A stretch of DNA of 64,000 bases. Source: Torreya grandis (lineage: Eukaryota > Streptophyta > Pinopsida > Cupressales > Taxaceae). The notes below the pieces were generated by a model. The model did no database searches. It had not been told where the DNA came from and was given only the letters and a program-made list of their open reading frames with translations. This document shows positions 23,828 through 34,740 of the stretch, one piece after another. The position numbers and the translations under genes were made by a program. Within the stretch, counting starts at the first letter, position 1. Every line of letters begins with the position of its first letter. The stretch covers positions 2,322,501-2,386,500 of the forward strand of contig JARHVA010000593.1 of NCBI GenBank assembly GCA_037957365.1. Reading direction: 5' to 3'.

Positions 23828-24545
23828 TATTGGAAAATATTTTTGAATTAAGGAAAAAATATAGATACTATGCAAATAGTGAAGGAGACAAGGTCCATTC
23901 TCTATTATTAGATGAGGTTTCCCTTTATTGAAATCATAAAATAAAATTCCCAAAATACCTCATAATTTGTGTTTTGAAGTGTTTTTTATTGCAAGTAGAA
24001 AAAAATATGATGGGAAAGAAATGGAAGAAAGGAAGGGGGAAGGAAAAAGATGAGGAAAAGAGAGACATAAGTGATCAAACAAATTCATATTTTGATATTA
24101 TTATCATGTGAAGATAAATTAAAACATTAATGTTTTAACCATATGTATTGACTATGAAGAAATAACAAGAATAAAAAAAATCATTCAGTTTAGGAATAGT
24201 GATTATCTACCAAAAAAAATAAGAGGCATAAAATCTAGGCAAATTATCTTGTATTGATCCTTACAAAAGAATACAAAGTTTTTCTCTCTTTCTACCAAAG
24301 TTCTTATTCTTGTCAAAAAATACTTTTACAATGGGCACAACTCTTATTTATAATGAAAGTATGTGTAACTACTTTATATGGTAACTATTTTATTTCTACA
24401 TTTACTTTTTCATGTTATTGAACTAAAAGTGAGACATACTTACTTTCAATTGACAATAATGTTATGAGAATGTACAATGGAAAAATAAAATAATTAGAAA
24501 GAGAAGATTTTTCCAACTGATATGTTGTTTATCCTACTAATATAA
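23828..24545 (-). repeat. 5' LTR of element B (right boundary approximate)
   Basis: The left edge is fixed by the primer site: on the plus strand it begins TATTGGAAAATATTTTTG (TG decayed to TA). The part up to about 23,960 is similar to 30,864 onwards, the edge of D. The right boundary is placed before coding-like sequence of D and may be off by a few hundred bases. A TATA element lies at 24,343-24,355. Confidence 0.6.
24343..24355 (-). promoter_or_regulatory. TATA element in the B LTR
   Basis: The minus strand reads CATTATAAATAAG. It lies about 0.5 kb before the LTR end and primer site, a plausible R-U5 length, and fits the minus orientation of B. Confidence 0.45.
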
Positions 24546-24761
24546 CTTGATTTTATTCTTTGACTTGCAATGGTTTCAATCTATGTGCTCAAAATTTATG
24601 TACTATTATGACTATCCCTTACCGCTTAGGATTGATAGTGTTTATTGTGGATGTGAACCATGCCTCTATTATTTCAATCATTCCCTCACTTATTTTATGC
24701 ATGAAATATTATTCTTAGATTTAATGAGGGTACTATGGATGTCACTTAGTTTATTCATGGC

Positions 24762-26378
24762 CTATATATTGAAAGTATCTATGTCAAATAACTCTTCCTT
24801 GATCATATTTTGAAATTGTTCCTTCATTTCTAAAACTGTATAAGGTTTAACATCTCGTTCTTTTAACAGTTCATAGTGAATGGACCATAAATAAACATGG
24901 GTCTCATATTTGAGTATATCACATATTTTTATCTTATTTTTCACAAATTTTAGAGCTTCTTCAATAACATTCATCTTCCATTCCATGATCTATGACCAAA
25001 TACGTGATAAGTTATTTTTTGCATTATTAAAGATTTGTTTGGATATTAGAAATTTCTAATTTTTTGGGCCATGTTTGTCAAATTTTTGGTTATACTCTAA
25101 ATATCCACTCATTTCCTCAACATTTTAATTTATTTAGTGATCTTAACTTGAATGAATTTCAATCCATCAATGAGAATCAAACGATGTAAGTATCCATGAC
25201 CTTTACATGACTATTATACCTATGAGTGTCTACGATGGTTTCATTTTCAATGTATTCTATAGGTGAAAATTCAAGGATAAAGGCTAGAGGGATAATATTT
25301 TGACTCAAATGTCTTGATGCATGCTAAAAGAATACATACCTTGTCTTTGAGTTGCTCTTGCATTTTATTTCCCTCTTTTACCTTTTAATCAACCTAGCTA
25401 CAGACTCTTGTAATTTTTAAATATCTCCCTCATGATTTGGTTCTATATGGGGTTTTATACTCATGTTTTAGTCAATGAGAGTTATATCATTTTCATATTA
25501 TTATACATTGGTTGAGAAATCTCTAAAAATTGTGCAATTGAGGAGTTAGAAACAAACCTTGAGGTAGAATTTGATTTATTAGGTAGAGGGTTTTGTAAAA
25601 AAATGGAAACTACATTGAAATCAAAGGCATCATCAAAATCAAAGGCAACAAATATGACCATGGTATTCTTCATCTTACTAACCATTTGATGAAAACAAGT
25701 AAAAGGTGAGCCATTTAAAGAACAAACCATTTGGTTACCATGGGTTGTGGAAGGATCTATAAGAGGACTATGTTGTTTTGGAGGTGAAGAAGTAAGTGGA
25801 TGTAGAGGAAAATAAGGAGGATATGGAATATGTAGAGGTGAATGAAGATTCAAAGGTGAAGGAAGATATAGAGGGACTTGGGGTGAAACCATATATGAAG
25901 TTAGAAACTACCGAGTCATGTTTTTAATCAACATAAATGAGTCAAGGGATTCAATTACTGGTGTGTCACCTGCTTGTCTTGGAACATTTGGAACTCTCAT
26001 AACATTCAAAAATTTCCTTGAAGATGAATCATCACCATAGGTATTCTTTCAAATCTTCTTCGTATAAGGGTCTTCTTTGTCTCTACCACTTCCACCATAT
26101 TTGACCACACTTTGTTTTGGAGCCTTAAAATATCCTTTGGTTTCTATTTTTTAGGATAGAGATGAAATGAATTGCTTCTATTTATTCAAAGATTTACCTA
26201 TCTTTGAATCTCCTGATATAGTGAACTCAAAAATTTTATCCTCAAACCATGTTTTTGACCTTTGAAAAGTGAAGTGCGTATGTTATTCTAAATATATTAG
26301 CTCTCAAATAGACTAGTCTATTACAAGAAAATGTAAAAATTAAATTTTATTAGTGAACAAGGGGTTAACCATGTCATT
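24762..26378 (-). pseudogene. extra ORF, C-terminal part (element D copy)
   Basis: Minus strand. The best-kept parts are a proline-rich segment at 25,892-25,630 starting MVSPQVPLYLPSPLNLHSPL and ending in NGSPFTCFHQM, which matches element B at 5,702-5,880, and a charged helical segment at 24,986-24,762 (ETHVYLWSIHYELLKERD, EMKEQFQNMIKEELFD). The latter has no visible counterpart in B because B is cut at 5,701. Family not recognised. Upstream it continues at 28,394 beyond the insertion. Confidence 0.5.
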
Positions 26379-26383
26379 CCCAT
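26379..26383. repeat. target-site duplication (CCCAT), left
   Basis: CCCAT before the 2.0-kb insertion, matched at 28,389-28,393. The uninterrupted counterpart in element B (near 6,390) has a single CCCAT. Confidence 0.8.
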
Positions 26384-28388
26384 TATTTTACCCTATTTTT
26401 GATTCAACAATAAACATGTTTGTCTAATAGGTGTAAAAATTGATAGAGATCAAAATGCTAAAGATTTAAAATAATTAACAATTATGATTTTAGAAATTGA
26501 TAAATATGAAAAACTTTTATTTTTAGAAAACACTAAAAATAAATGCACTTAGCTCAAATTTGATTTTTTTTTGACTATTTGGGATGTCTAAAGGTAAAAA
26601 TTAAAAAGAGAGAAAATTGTGCATTCTTGAGATCCAAAATAAAATCTAAAAATATTTTTGGACAAGTCACAACAACATAGGCCACTCAAGTCTATTGACT
26701 ACAAAATTATCCCACTTGATTTATGATTGGTGACTGATAATAAAAGACATAAAAAGTAGAACTATGGCAATGATAGATGAGAATTAGAATCTGAGAATAT
26801 TTTTGAAGAGTACCACACTCCCTAGACAATAGTGTAGGTCACTAGCATCCTTTGATGACATATTTATCCATGTTAAATATATTTATTAGGATTATTTATG
26901 CACTTTTATATCTAGAATAACATGTGGAGATACCTACAATGCCAAATGCTAGTTTCTTATACACAAAATAAAGTGATATCAAATTGGGGGTGTCTAGTGA
27001 AAGGGAAAGAGTTGGATTAAACTTGGTCAATCCTTGTTGAATGACCAATCATTTGCAATACATTTTCAATACTCCAAGGAGGGATCAAACTTAAATTTAG
27101 TTCTCTTACTAATGTGTATGTTTGAATTTATGAATGCAAGCCTAGATGCTCTTTCTAATTTTAGAAATTGATAAATATGGAATATTATTTTTTATAAAAC
27201 ACTAAGAAGAAATGCACATAACTCAAATTTGGATTTGTTTTGATTATTTTAGATGTCTAAAGGTGGAAATCAGAAAGAGACTAAATTTTGCATGTTTTAG
27301 ATCCAAAACAAAGTCTGAAACTTTTTTTGGATAAGTTCATTCTTGCTAGACAACAATGTATGCCGCTCAAGTCCATTAGCTTCAAACTTGTCCTAATTGA
27401 TTATGAATGGTGACTAACATGAAAATACATAAAAATTAGAATTATGGACATGATATATCAAAATAATAATTTGAGATTATTATTGGATAACATTATGATC
27501 CTTAGGAAATAATGCCAGCTGATCACATCTTTTGAAAACAAACTTATTCATGTTGACTATATTTATTAGGGTTGTTGATTCATTTTTATATTTGAAACAT
27601 TTCATGGAGATACATGAAATTCCAAACCTCAGTTTCTTGAATATAATCTAAATTGATATCAAATTGGGGGGTAGGAGGTGTCGAGTGAAAGGGATAGAGT
27701 TGGATTGATCTTGGTCAATCTATATTAAATGACTAAGCATTGCACTACATTACCAATAATCCAAGGAAGGTTCAAACTCAAATTTAGTTATCTTACTAAT
27801 GTGTATGTGTGAATTGTGAATGTAATCCTAGATGCTTTTTCTCCTATTTTATCCTCAGCATAAGCATTCAATTGTGAATTCGACATTTGAAAACCTTGAA
27901 TCTATCTTGAACAAGTGTATAGATAGAACATGTAAATATTTGAATATTTTTAGAGTGAGGAGTGAAATACTTAACACCTTAGAGTAACCTTGTATTAATA
28001 AGGTTTTTGATTTTGAATTTGGGGAATTATTAGCATGAAAAACTCAACCCAAAATTTGACCCAATAGAATAAAATGATTAAAATGAAACATGACATAAAA
28101 GAAACTCTAAAAATTATGCCTAGACAAGTTTATGATTCACAGATTGGTTTGTGGGCCTAAACCTTTTCATAAATAGTAGACTTATCCGAAAAGATAGAAA
28201 CCTAAGATTGGGGATTCCTTAGACAAATTGGAAAGATGAATAACATGACAGATGAATGTATGAGCTAAATAGAGAAAACTCAAATAAAATGTGTTAATAA
28301 CTTCCTTATTCATTATCAATAGTTTATATGTGCAAAGTTATAATAAATGACATTAAATATGGGCTTCTACCAAATATGGGTGTCTACA
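26384..28388 (+). mobile_element. 2.0-kb solo-LTR-like insertion in D
   Basis: It starts TATTTTACCC (TG decayed to TA) and ends GGGTGTCTACA; CCCAT flanks both sides. Comparison with element B shows exactly this block is extra: B near 6,390-6,400 runs straight through. No coding motif, primer site or polypurine tract was found inside, so a solo LTR of about 2 kb is the simplest reading. It contains a ~0.67-kb tandem duplication. Confidence 0.75.
26480..27800. repeat. tandem duplication, two ~0.67-kb units inside the insertion
   Basis: Unit 1 (about 26,480-27,120) and unit 2 (about 27,155-27,800) share TTTAGAAATTGATAAATATG at their starts, GATGTCTAAAGGT, AGTTGGATT and ACTAATGTGTATGT at matching positions, 667-678 bases apart. 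The copies differ by many substitutions, so the duplication is old. Confidence 0.8.
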
Positions 28389-28393
28389 CCCAT
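28389..28393. repeat. target-site duplication (CCCAT), right
   Basis: CCCAT directly after the CA end of the insertion. Confidence 0.8.
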
Positions 28394-29700
28394 CATATAC
28401 AATGCCTTACATGACCAATTCTAACTTGTATGATGTCAACTAGTCTTGGGTCATTCTTTTTTCTCAATTCAAAATCATTTTCAAAAATGTCACAATAGTT
28501 TTCAATACATGGAATTCTAGATACTGTTTAGAGTTAAAATCATATACCTTGGTGTGAAATTGCATTTGGAAGTGAGTCATTATATTTTTAATACTTACTA
28601 CATCATTTTCAATATTAAAAAAATTACTATCTCAGACCCATAGGGAATGGAATTCCAACCACATGCTCATTCTTGCATTTATTATGAACCTCTATAAGTT
28701 GTCTACATAGTTTTGATCAAAACTAATTTGTAATTCGCATACTTGGGCAAATTGTATGAAATACCTTTAAAACTGTGAAGTTTGATCTATGCAAATTTTG
28801 GGAACTAAATGAAATAGCTATTGTACTCCTTAAACAAGATTTCATTCTTATTATAAATGCACATCATAGTGTTTCCCTCTAAAGTTTTCAAGACAACATT
28901 ATGAATGTTTCATTTACCCTCCTAAGGTGTTTCTTGCATTTCTCAAAGGTGAGATGTGGGAGGTAATCATAAGTCAATCTACAAGGAGTGTATTGTCCAT
29001 CTATAGAGATACCTAACAATACTATGAAAATTGAAATTGAATAGACTAGATAGGAAGTCATGTATAATTATGGTGTGGATTCCAGGTTTGTCAATTGTTT
29101 GTACAGGTTATCACTAGTTATATACCCCAAATCAATGCTTTTTTTCCTTTGTAGATAATATTGATGAATATAGACATCCACTCCTAAAGCTCATTGGTTA
29201 TAGGGTGACCCATTACCCTATTCAATAATGTCACTACATCTAAGAGATCTTTGCATAAGATAGATCTATATAAGTTATTAGGAAACTTAGAGGGTCCATT
29301 TATCTCTCTTCAACTTAGATTAAGTGACCATGTTTCAAATTTTTTGGTATGTAGGGTCCATAATTCTTATTCATTTTATTTTTTTATTCCACCACTTCAT
29401 CATGTTGTGTACTCCCAAGTCTAATGTTAGAGAAAGGACTATGCAACTTGGCCATCATCATGTCATATATGGATCTAACCTCACTGGTAGCTTCATTTAA
29501 TCATTTTACATATGTGAGTAATAAATTAATACATTGGATAGATATTAGGAATGTAAAATCTTGAATGTACCCATTTTCAAAAATACACTTCTTGATGGTT
29601 ATGTGTTAATGTTCTCTCATTCACTCCTAGAAGCTTTCTAAGTATACATGGGAAAATTTAAAATTTCCAATCTTAGGAATGTCTATCTCCAAGTTATAAA
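28394..29700 (-). pseudogene. extra ORF, N-terminal and middle part (element D copy)
   Basis: The minus strand reads VTLLNRVMGHPITNEL and EWMSIFINIIYKGKKALIWG near 29,240-29,130, and further on TLEGNTMMCIYNKNEI, YFIQFPKFAQIKL-like residues (one stop at Gln) and YNLPKYANYKLVLI near 28,900-28,700. The same blocks are visible in B at 7.0-6.6 kb. The aromatic FPKF and LPKY motifs and helical pattern look like a structured protein domain. I do not recognise the family. Confidence 0.5.
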
Positions 29701-30289
29701 TTTTATCATATCCCCTATATTTTTATTTCATCTTCCTTGGTCTAATTTGGTGAAAGGATACTTCATTAAGTAGTTCAAAATGTCTGTGTATTAAATCTAG
29801 ATGTAGGAATGATGGTTAAATTACAGTGATCATAAAATTTGATGAAAACTATCCTAAAACCCTTGTAATATTTAAGGAACAACCACATTTTATAGGTCCC
29901 ACAAATGTTCTAAGAAACATAAATAGTAACATAATTATGACTTGTTGAATAAATAGGTGGGAATGTAAGGCAACCTAACTAAAAAGATGTATTACAGGTT
30001 CATGGAGATAGATTGAGATGGGAATGAAGATGAAAACACTATTAGACAAAGAAAAATGTAGGGATAAATAAATACTAAGAGAAGATTAACTCTTCAAGGG
30101 AAATCATGATGTTTATAATCGTAAGAAGGCACAAAAGTCATAAGAGCAACAAACAGAGAAAATTAGGCATTTTGAAGAAAATATGAACTATTTTATTTAA
30201 TTTATAAAGGGTATAACACATTTTTATAGAGCATAACATTTCATCCCAATGCATATCAGATCCATTGGGTTACATAGGAACTTGTGGAA

Positions 30290-30690
30290 CTATTTAAAAT
30301 TCCATTTTTAGTATCTTTCCTTTTCTTATCAGTCCCATCGGGTCAATCTATCACTTGGGAACATTTGAAATTTGAATGAGGTTCATATTTGATGCAATGC
30401 CCATGATTTGATCTAATCTACTCCATTTAACACATATTTTTCTTATAAATTTCTTAGGTCTTATTGGTTTTATCGGGTTGATTGATCAATATGGGAACCT
30501 TTCACAATATGTCACCAAGGCTTTATTAGGCTTGTTGTGCCTATCAAACATGTTAGGAACCTATGGACTCAATCCACCAAGACATTATCAGGCGTCTCAA
30601 CCCTATCATAAACTTTGGGCACCCTTGGAACCAAGTTTCTAGGACCTTATTGGGCGTATCGGACACTCATACAACCTAGACTAGAGAGAA
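30290..30690. repeat. degenerate ~75-bp spacer repeats (D copy)
   Basis: Five or so units near 30,328, 30,465, 30,527, 30,585 and 30,647 with cores such as TTATTGGGCGTATCGGACAC and TTATTAGGCTTGTTGTGCC. Counterpart of 7,290-7,650 in B. Similarity between B and D stops at the array's outer edge (7,650 and 30,690). Confidence 0.6.
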
Positions 30691-30863
30691 CACATTTGTT
30701 CTTGATCTAAAAAAATTCTTGGGCATTCAAATGTTATGAAATGTCTGTATTTTGAGAAATGACCATGTTGAAAAGATTTTAGTTAGGTTGGGTGTGACAA
30801 TTGTAGTATCATATATTAGGGATGACAAACTATGGTGAGATCATTGAGCCCCATTAGTGTTTA

Positions 30864-32148
30864 GTAGTGAAATATTTTGATGTTGAATAAAATGATGGAA
30901 ATTTGGTATTGGTATGTGAGACAAAGTATCTCATTTATTTTTATGGGAGGTTCACTTTGTTGAAAACCAAAAATAAAAGATAAAACAAATATTTACAAAT
31001 ACATTCAAAATTGTAAATGGTGGAAGGTTTTAAAAATCTAAACAAACTAGATAATAAAATTTGAAATATTGAAATAAGGTAAAACATAAATTTGTAATTA
31101 AGTAAACTTTGAGCTTAATATGAATCACACATACATATAATTGTAGTAGGAATTAATTTTATTCACCATTACAATGACAAACTCATAAACAAACAACATA
31201 TAAGAAGAATGCATAAATTTCGAAATAAGGAGAATAGAGGTCTATAAAAAAATGATAGAAACAAAGTACATATTTCATTTATATTATTATTCAAACACAC
31301 TATTTCATTATAAATGAAATAATGTTAATACTTTTTCTTATGGGTAAATAATCCCTTAATCTTTTATATTATTAGTTATATATAATAGTATAACAAATTA
31401 AGTTTCAAATAGGTAGTTAACTAACAATTTATAATAATTTTAATAGTCAAATATAAAATGTTTACAAATTAAAAATAAATGTTCAACATCTTATGTATGG
31501 GGACCAAAAAATGACATTACACAAAACTAAGAGAATGTAATTAATTTAGAATGAGAAGGATTTCAAACTTTTGCATGTTGGGACCTGCTTGCATCCTAAA
31601 GGTTTTAGGCTTTTCCATTAACTAATATTTATGAAATGCTACAAGATAATATTTACTATATCCCAATTTGGAGGAAAAATGGCATAGAGCCTTGTCTCCC
31701 ATTAGTAAATTATGAATCTTATTTACCTCATAAAGTTAGTAGACAATCTTGTAAAGTTTGATCATTGCATCATAATTCAGACCTTGTACTTGTCCCAATT
31801 TTTCATTAACCTATCTTTTAAATTTATTTTTCATAATTTTTATAGACTAAAAAATACTATTATCATTAAAAAAAATCTAAATAAAATCATCAAGATTGTA
31901 TATCATATCAGTTGAATAATTAATCCCTTTCTCTATTGCATAGTTTGTTATTCCTAGCTCATGATATCTCAACTTAACCCTTTAGTTCCACTCATCATAT
32001 AAATCTATGTCATTTAAAGAGATTATTTTATAGCCAAGATTTTTTTAGGTGTGTTCTTTTACATATAAACAATATATAGAGACATATTCTCTCACAATTA
32101 TTTTTCTATCTTTCTAGTCCTTTCATATTTTTTATTTTTCTTATAATA
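30864..32148 (-). repeat. LTR-like sequence at the edge of D, then unassigned AT-rich DNA
   Basis: The first ~130 bases (GTGAAATATTTTGATG, GAGACAAAGT, TTTGTTGAAAACC) are similar to the inner edge of the B LTR at 23,828. Similarity then fades, and the right end was not found. The rest is very AT-rich, with no gene recognised. Confidence 0.4.
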
Positions 32149-32490
32149 TCATTGAAGCTTATTGTAACACTCAACGATATTATCACAAACATGGAGTTCG
32201 TTAATGGACAAATTTTTAAATAGTTCATTCAAAATAAAATAAATCAACCTATTTTTTATAACATGAGGTAAAGTGTTCTTATCCATAAAAATGCTTGACA
32301 AACCAGACAAGTTTATTCCCTTATTATATGATACAAGAGAGAACACATACCAAACATATTGGCTAATATTAGCCATGTGTTCCTTTATTTTTGATTTGGG
32401 TACTTCATCTTCCTCCATATATTTCATAGTCTTATAATAGACCAATGTGAGGTATCTCATGATGCAATTATGATTTGGTTTGGGTGCCAT
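32149..32490 (-). CDS. unknown 113-residue ORF
   Basis: Starts MAPKPNHNCIMRYLTL and has a mixed hydrophobic and charged pattern (MANISQYVWYVFSLV, HVIKNRLIYFILNEL, CDNIVECYNKL) that looks like a folded helical protein and not random AT-rich DNA. A coding-like stretch precedes it (IVKKKEDMEVLDFLV, one stop before the Met), so it is probably a fragment of a longer gene or retroelement frame. No family recognised. Confidence 0.35.
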   Translation of the reverse strand: MAPKPNHNCIMRYLTLVYYKTMKYMEEDEVPKSKIKEHMANISQYVWYVFSLVSYNKGINLSGLSSIFMDKNTLPHVIKNRLIYFILNELFKNLSINELHVCDNIVECYNKLQ

Positions 32491-32570
32491 GATGTCCTAC
32501 ACTAAGAAGTCTAGTACCTCCATGTCCTCTTTTTTCTTCACAATGTTTGAAGTGGCAATTTTAATGAGTT

Positions 32571-33785
32571 TTCCCTAAATCATCTATTTAAAATAGCTCT
32601 TTGAATTTGGATTCTAGGGATTATTTATATTCATATGTGTTTGACATTACAAAATTAGGGGCAACTACCTCTCCAACACGTCTTCTTTTTTATTACAAGT
32701 TATTCCACCTAATTAGTCCTAATAGTAGATGTTGAGTTGTCTACAAGGGTATTTTCAGGGTTTTCACCTAATTAGGGGAAATGATTGGAGGAAAAAACAA
32801 ACATATCTTAGGTACATAAAAAATTAAAACTTGGGTAAGGGAGAGTAATTCCATCGATAATAAATTATAAAATAATATGATTAACATTTCACATTTACAT
32901 ATGAATAGTTTTAAAGACTACATTTTTCAAAGTGGGTGGGACTTGGCTAGTTTGAAACTAATAATTGATAATTATAAAACTATATATAAACTCTTGAGTG
33001 GTAAAATCACTTATAAGATGACAAAATTTAAAAACGCCAAAAGGTATAGGAGGATGTTTTTTTGCATCTTCTTCCTTATTAAGATTCTTAAGTGTGATTA
33101 CCTTAATTTTTTTTCTTGAATTATTATTGCATTGGGAGTCATTTTCATTTATTTTCTTGTTATCATCATCATCATCTTCACCTAATCTAATATAAGTCCC
33201 ATAATGAGAAATGTTTTAAGCAAAAGACTTAGTTTGAGTATTTTTACTAGTGGTTATCTATCCTTTGGACTAAGTATGGATTATGAGTCTTGGAGTACCA
33301 TACGCAAACTTCCCATGTTATCTTATTTTTCATTTCATCCATCTTGTAGTCCTCTTCAAAATAATTTTAGACGTGTTATAAATATTGGATTAGATTTAAC
33401 AAACATAATTTTATTCATTCAAAAATTATCTTCATTACAAATGACATGCATATTTATACATAATATAAACTCATATTAGTTGTTGTAATTTAAGAGGCCA
33501 ACCTTTTCATAAACCCCCCAATAATCTAGACTAATAAAATCCTATGGGACTAATGACCTTTATTCTATGGATGCTTAATTAGCCTAGCATCCTAACTAGC
33601 TAAATCTAGTCTATGTGAGTTTTTTAAAATTCAAACAACACCACTTAAAAATTATTTAGGTTAAACTATGAATTAATTATTAAAAATGTCCCCATATTAG
33701 TTCATTATATCCTTGAGAGTACAAGAGATAATTTTTTAAGGTCTCAAACTTATCACATATAAGTAACTTTGTGAAGACATCTGCA
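32571..33785. other. no gene recognised
   Basis: AT-rich stretch with short open frames on both strands but no domain motif. A CAT/ATC trinucleotide run lies near 33,163-33,178. Confidence 0.5.
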
Positions 33786-34740
33786 TATTGATATTAAGTG
33801 CTACTAGATCAGAATGTTGTGTTGTTGAACATGCTCATATATAAAATGGATATGAATTTCAATGTGCCTTGTGTGCTCCCAAAACATCAAATTTTGAATT
33901 TTTTTTAAGAATACCTTAATCATCATAGTACACAACTGTAGGTTAAGTTTGTGGTACTCTCAATCCTATAAGTATATGAAATAACCATATCACTTCATTG
34001 ATAACTCATGTTGTATGATATTCTTGCTCAATGTAATATCGAGAAGTAAATTTTTTATTCTTTTTGACCCATGAGATAGGACCATATTTTATAAATAAAA
34101 TAAATCTAGATGTGGATTTCATGTCATCAATTGAACCTACATGATTTGCATCCATGCAACCTGTTAAGAATAATTGATCATTATTCTTATATTATAGGCC
34201 ATAATCTATAGTTCCTTGGATGTACCTCAATATTCTCTTTTATAATTTCTAGTGACTCATTTTTGGACCTTACATAAACTATGAAAGATAGCTGAAAGCA
34301 TATCTAATATTTGGCCGATTGTATTTAAACTAAACAAAATTCCCAATCAACTATCGATAGGAGTGACATTTACTAATGATTATGGATCTAAATGAGATAG
34401 CTAAATTATTATCTCCATAGGTTTTGCAATAGGTTTAAAATCAATCACTTGGAATCTCTCAAGCATGGTTTTTTATACTTCATTTGAGACACAAATATGT
34501 CATGTTCCTTTTTCCATACTTCCAAACCAAGATAGTAATGCAATACCCTGATATCTATCATGTAAGACTATCATTTGAAATCATTTTTTTGCGTAAATAA
34601 TATTCATTGAACTATTGGTGATGAATAGGTTATCAACATACACAATTAAAATCACAATCCCCCCCTTTGTCCTTGTAGTAGAGTTTTAGATCACATGGAA
34701 TCCTTTGGAATACATGTGAAATGAGATGCACATAAATATT
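33786..34740 (-). pseudogene. Ty1/copia polymerase remnant (RT end and RNase H)
   Basis: The minus strand shows the copia RT catalytic region ILIVYVDNLFITNSS (YVDD with D to N), then GIALLSWFG, TMLERFQVIDFKPIAKPME, the RNase H approach (NVTPIDS, LGILFSL, NTIGQILDMLSAI, VTRNYKREY, GTSKEL) and weak MQIM-VQLMT residues. Order and spacing are those of plant copia elements. Many stops are present. The upstream part of RT is missing beyond 34,740; no copia integrase or gag was found nearby. Confidence 0.7.

Larger units (their letters stand above)
5702..24545 (-). mobile_element. element B: Tat-like Ty3/gypsy retrotransposon (degenerate, interrupted)
   Basis: Read on the minus strand the order is LTR (23,828-24,545), lysine-type primer site (23,805-23,822), leader and gag (23.8 and 15.3-13.9 kb), protease region (12.4-11.8), an RNase H-like domain (11.6-11.1), RT (10.8-10.1), RNase H (10.0-9.5), integrase (9.3-8.0) and an extra unknown frame (7.2-5.7). 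Every frame has stops and shifts. It is interrupted by element A at 15,294-23,324 and probably by a solo LTR at 12,794-13,359, and truncated at 5,701. The second RNase H is a hallmark of the Tat clade, but here it lies upstream of RT. Confidence 0.75.
24546..30863 (-). mobile_element. element D: B-related internal region without pol
   Basis: On the minus strand it starts at a degenerate primer site (about 30,846-30,860, GGGGC end kept) next to LTR sequence at 30,864, continues with the GC-richer spacer repeats (30,290-30,690), then the extra ORF shared with B (29.7-24.8 kb), and abuts the LTR of B. Gag, RT and integrase are missing. Either D is a deletion derivative or B and D form a tandem LTR-body-LTR-body array sharing the 23.8-24.5-kb LTR. 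It is interrupted by a 2.0-kb insertion at 26,384. Confidence 0.55.
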
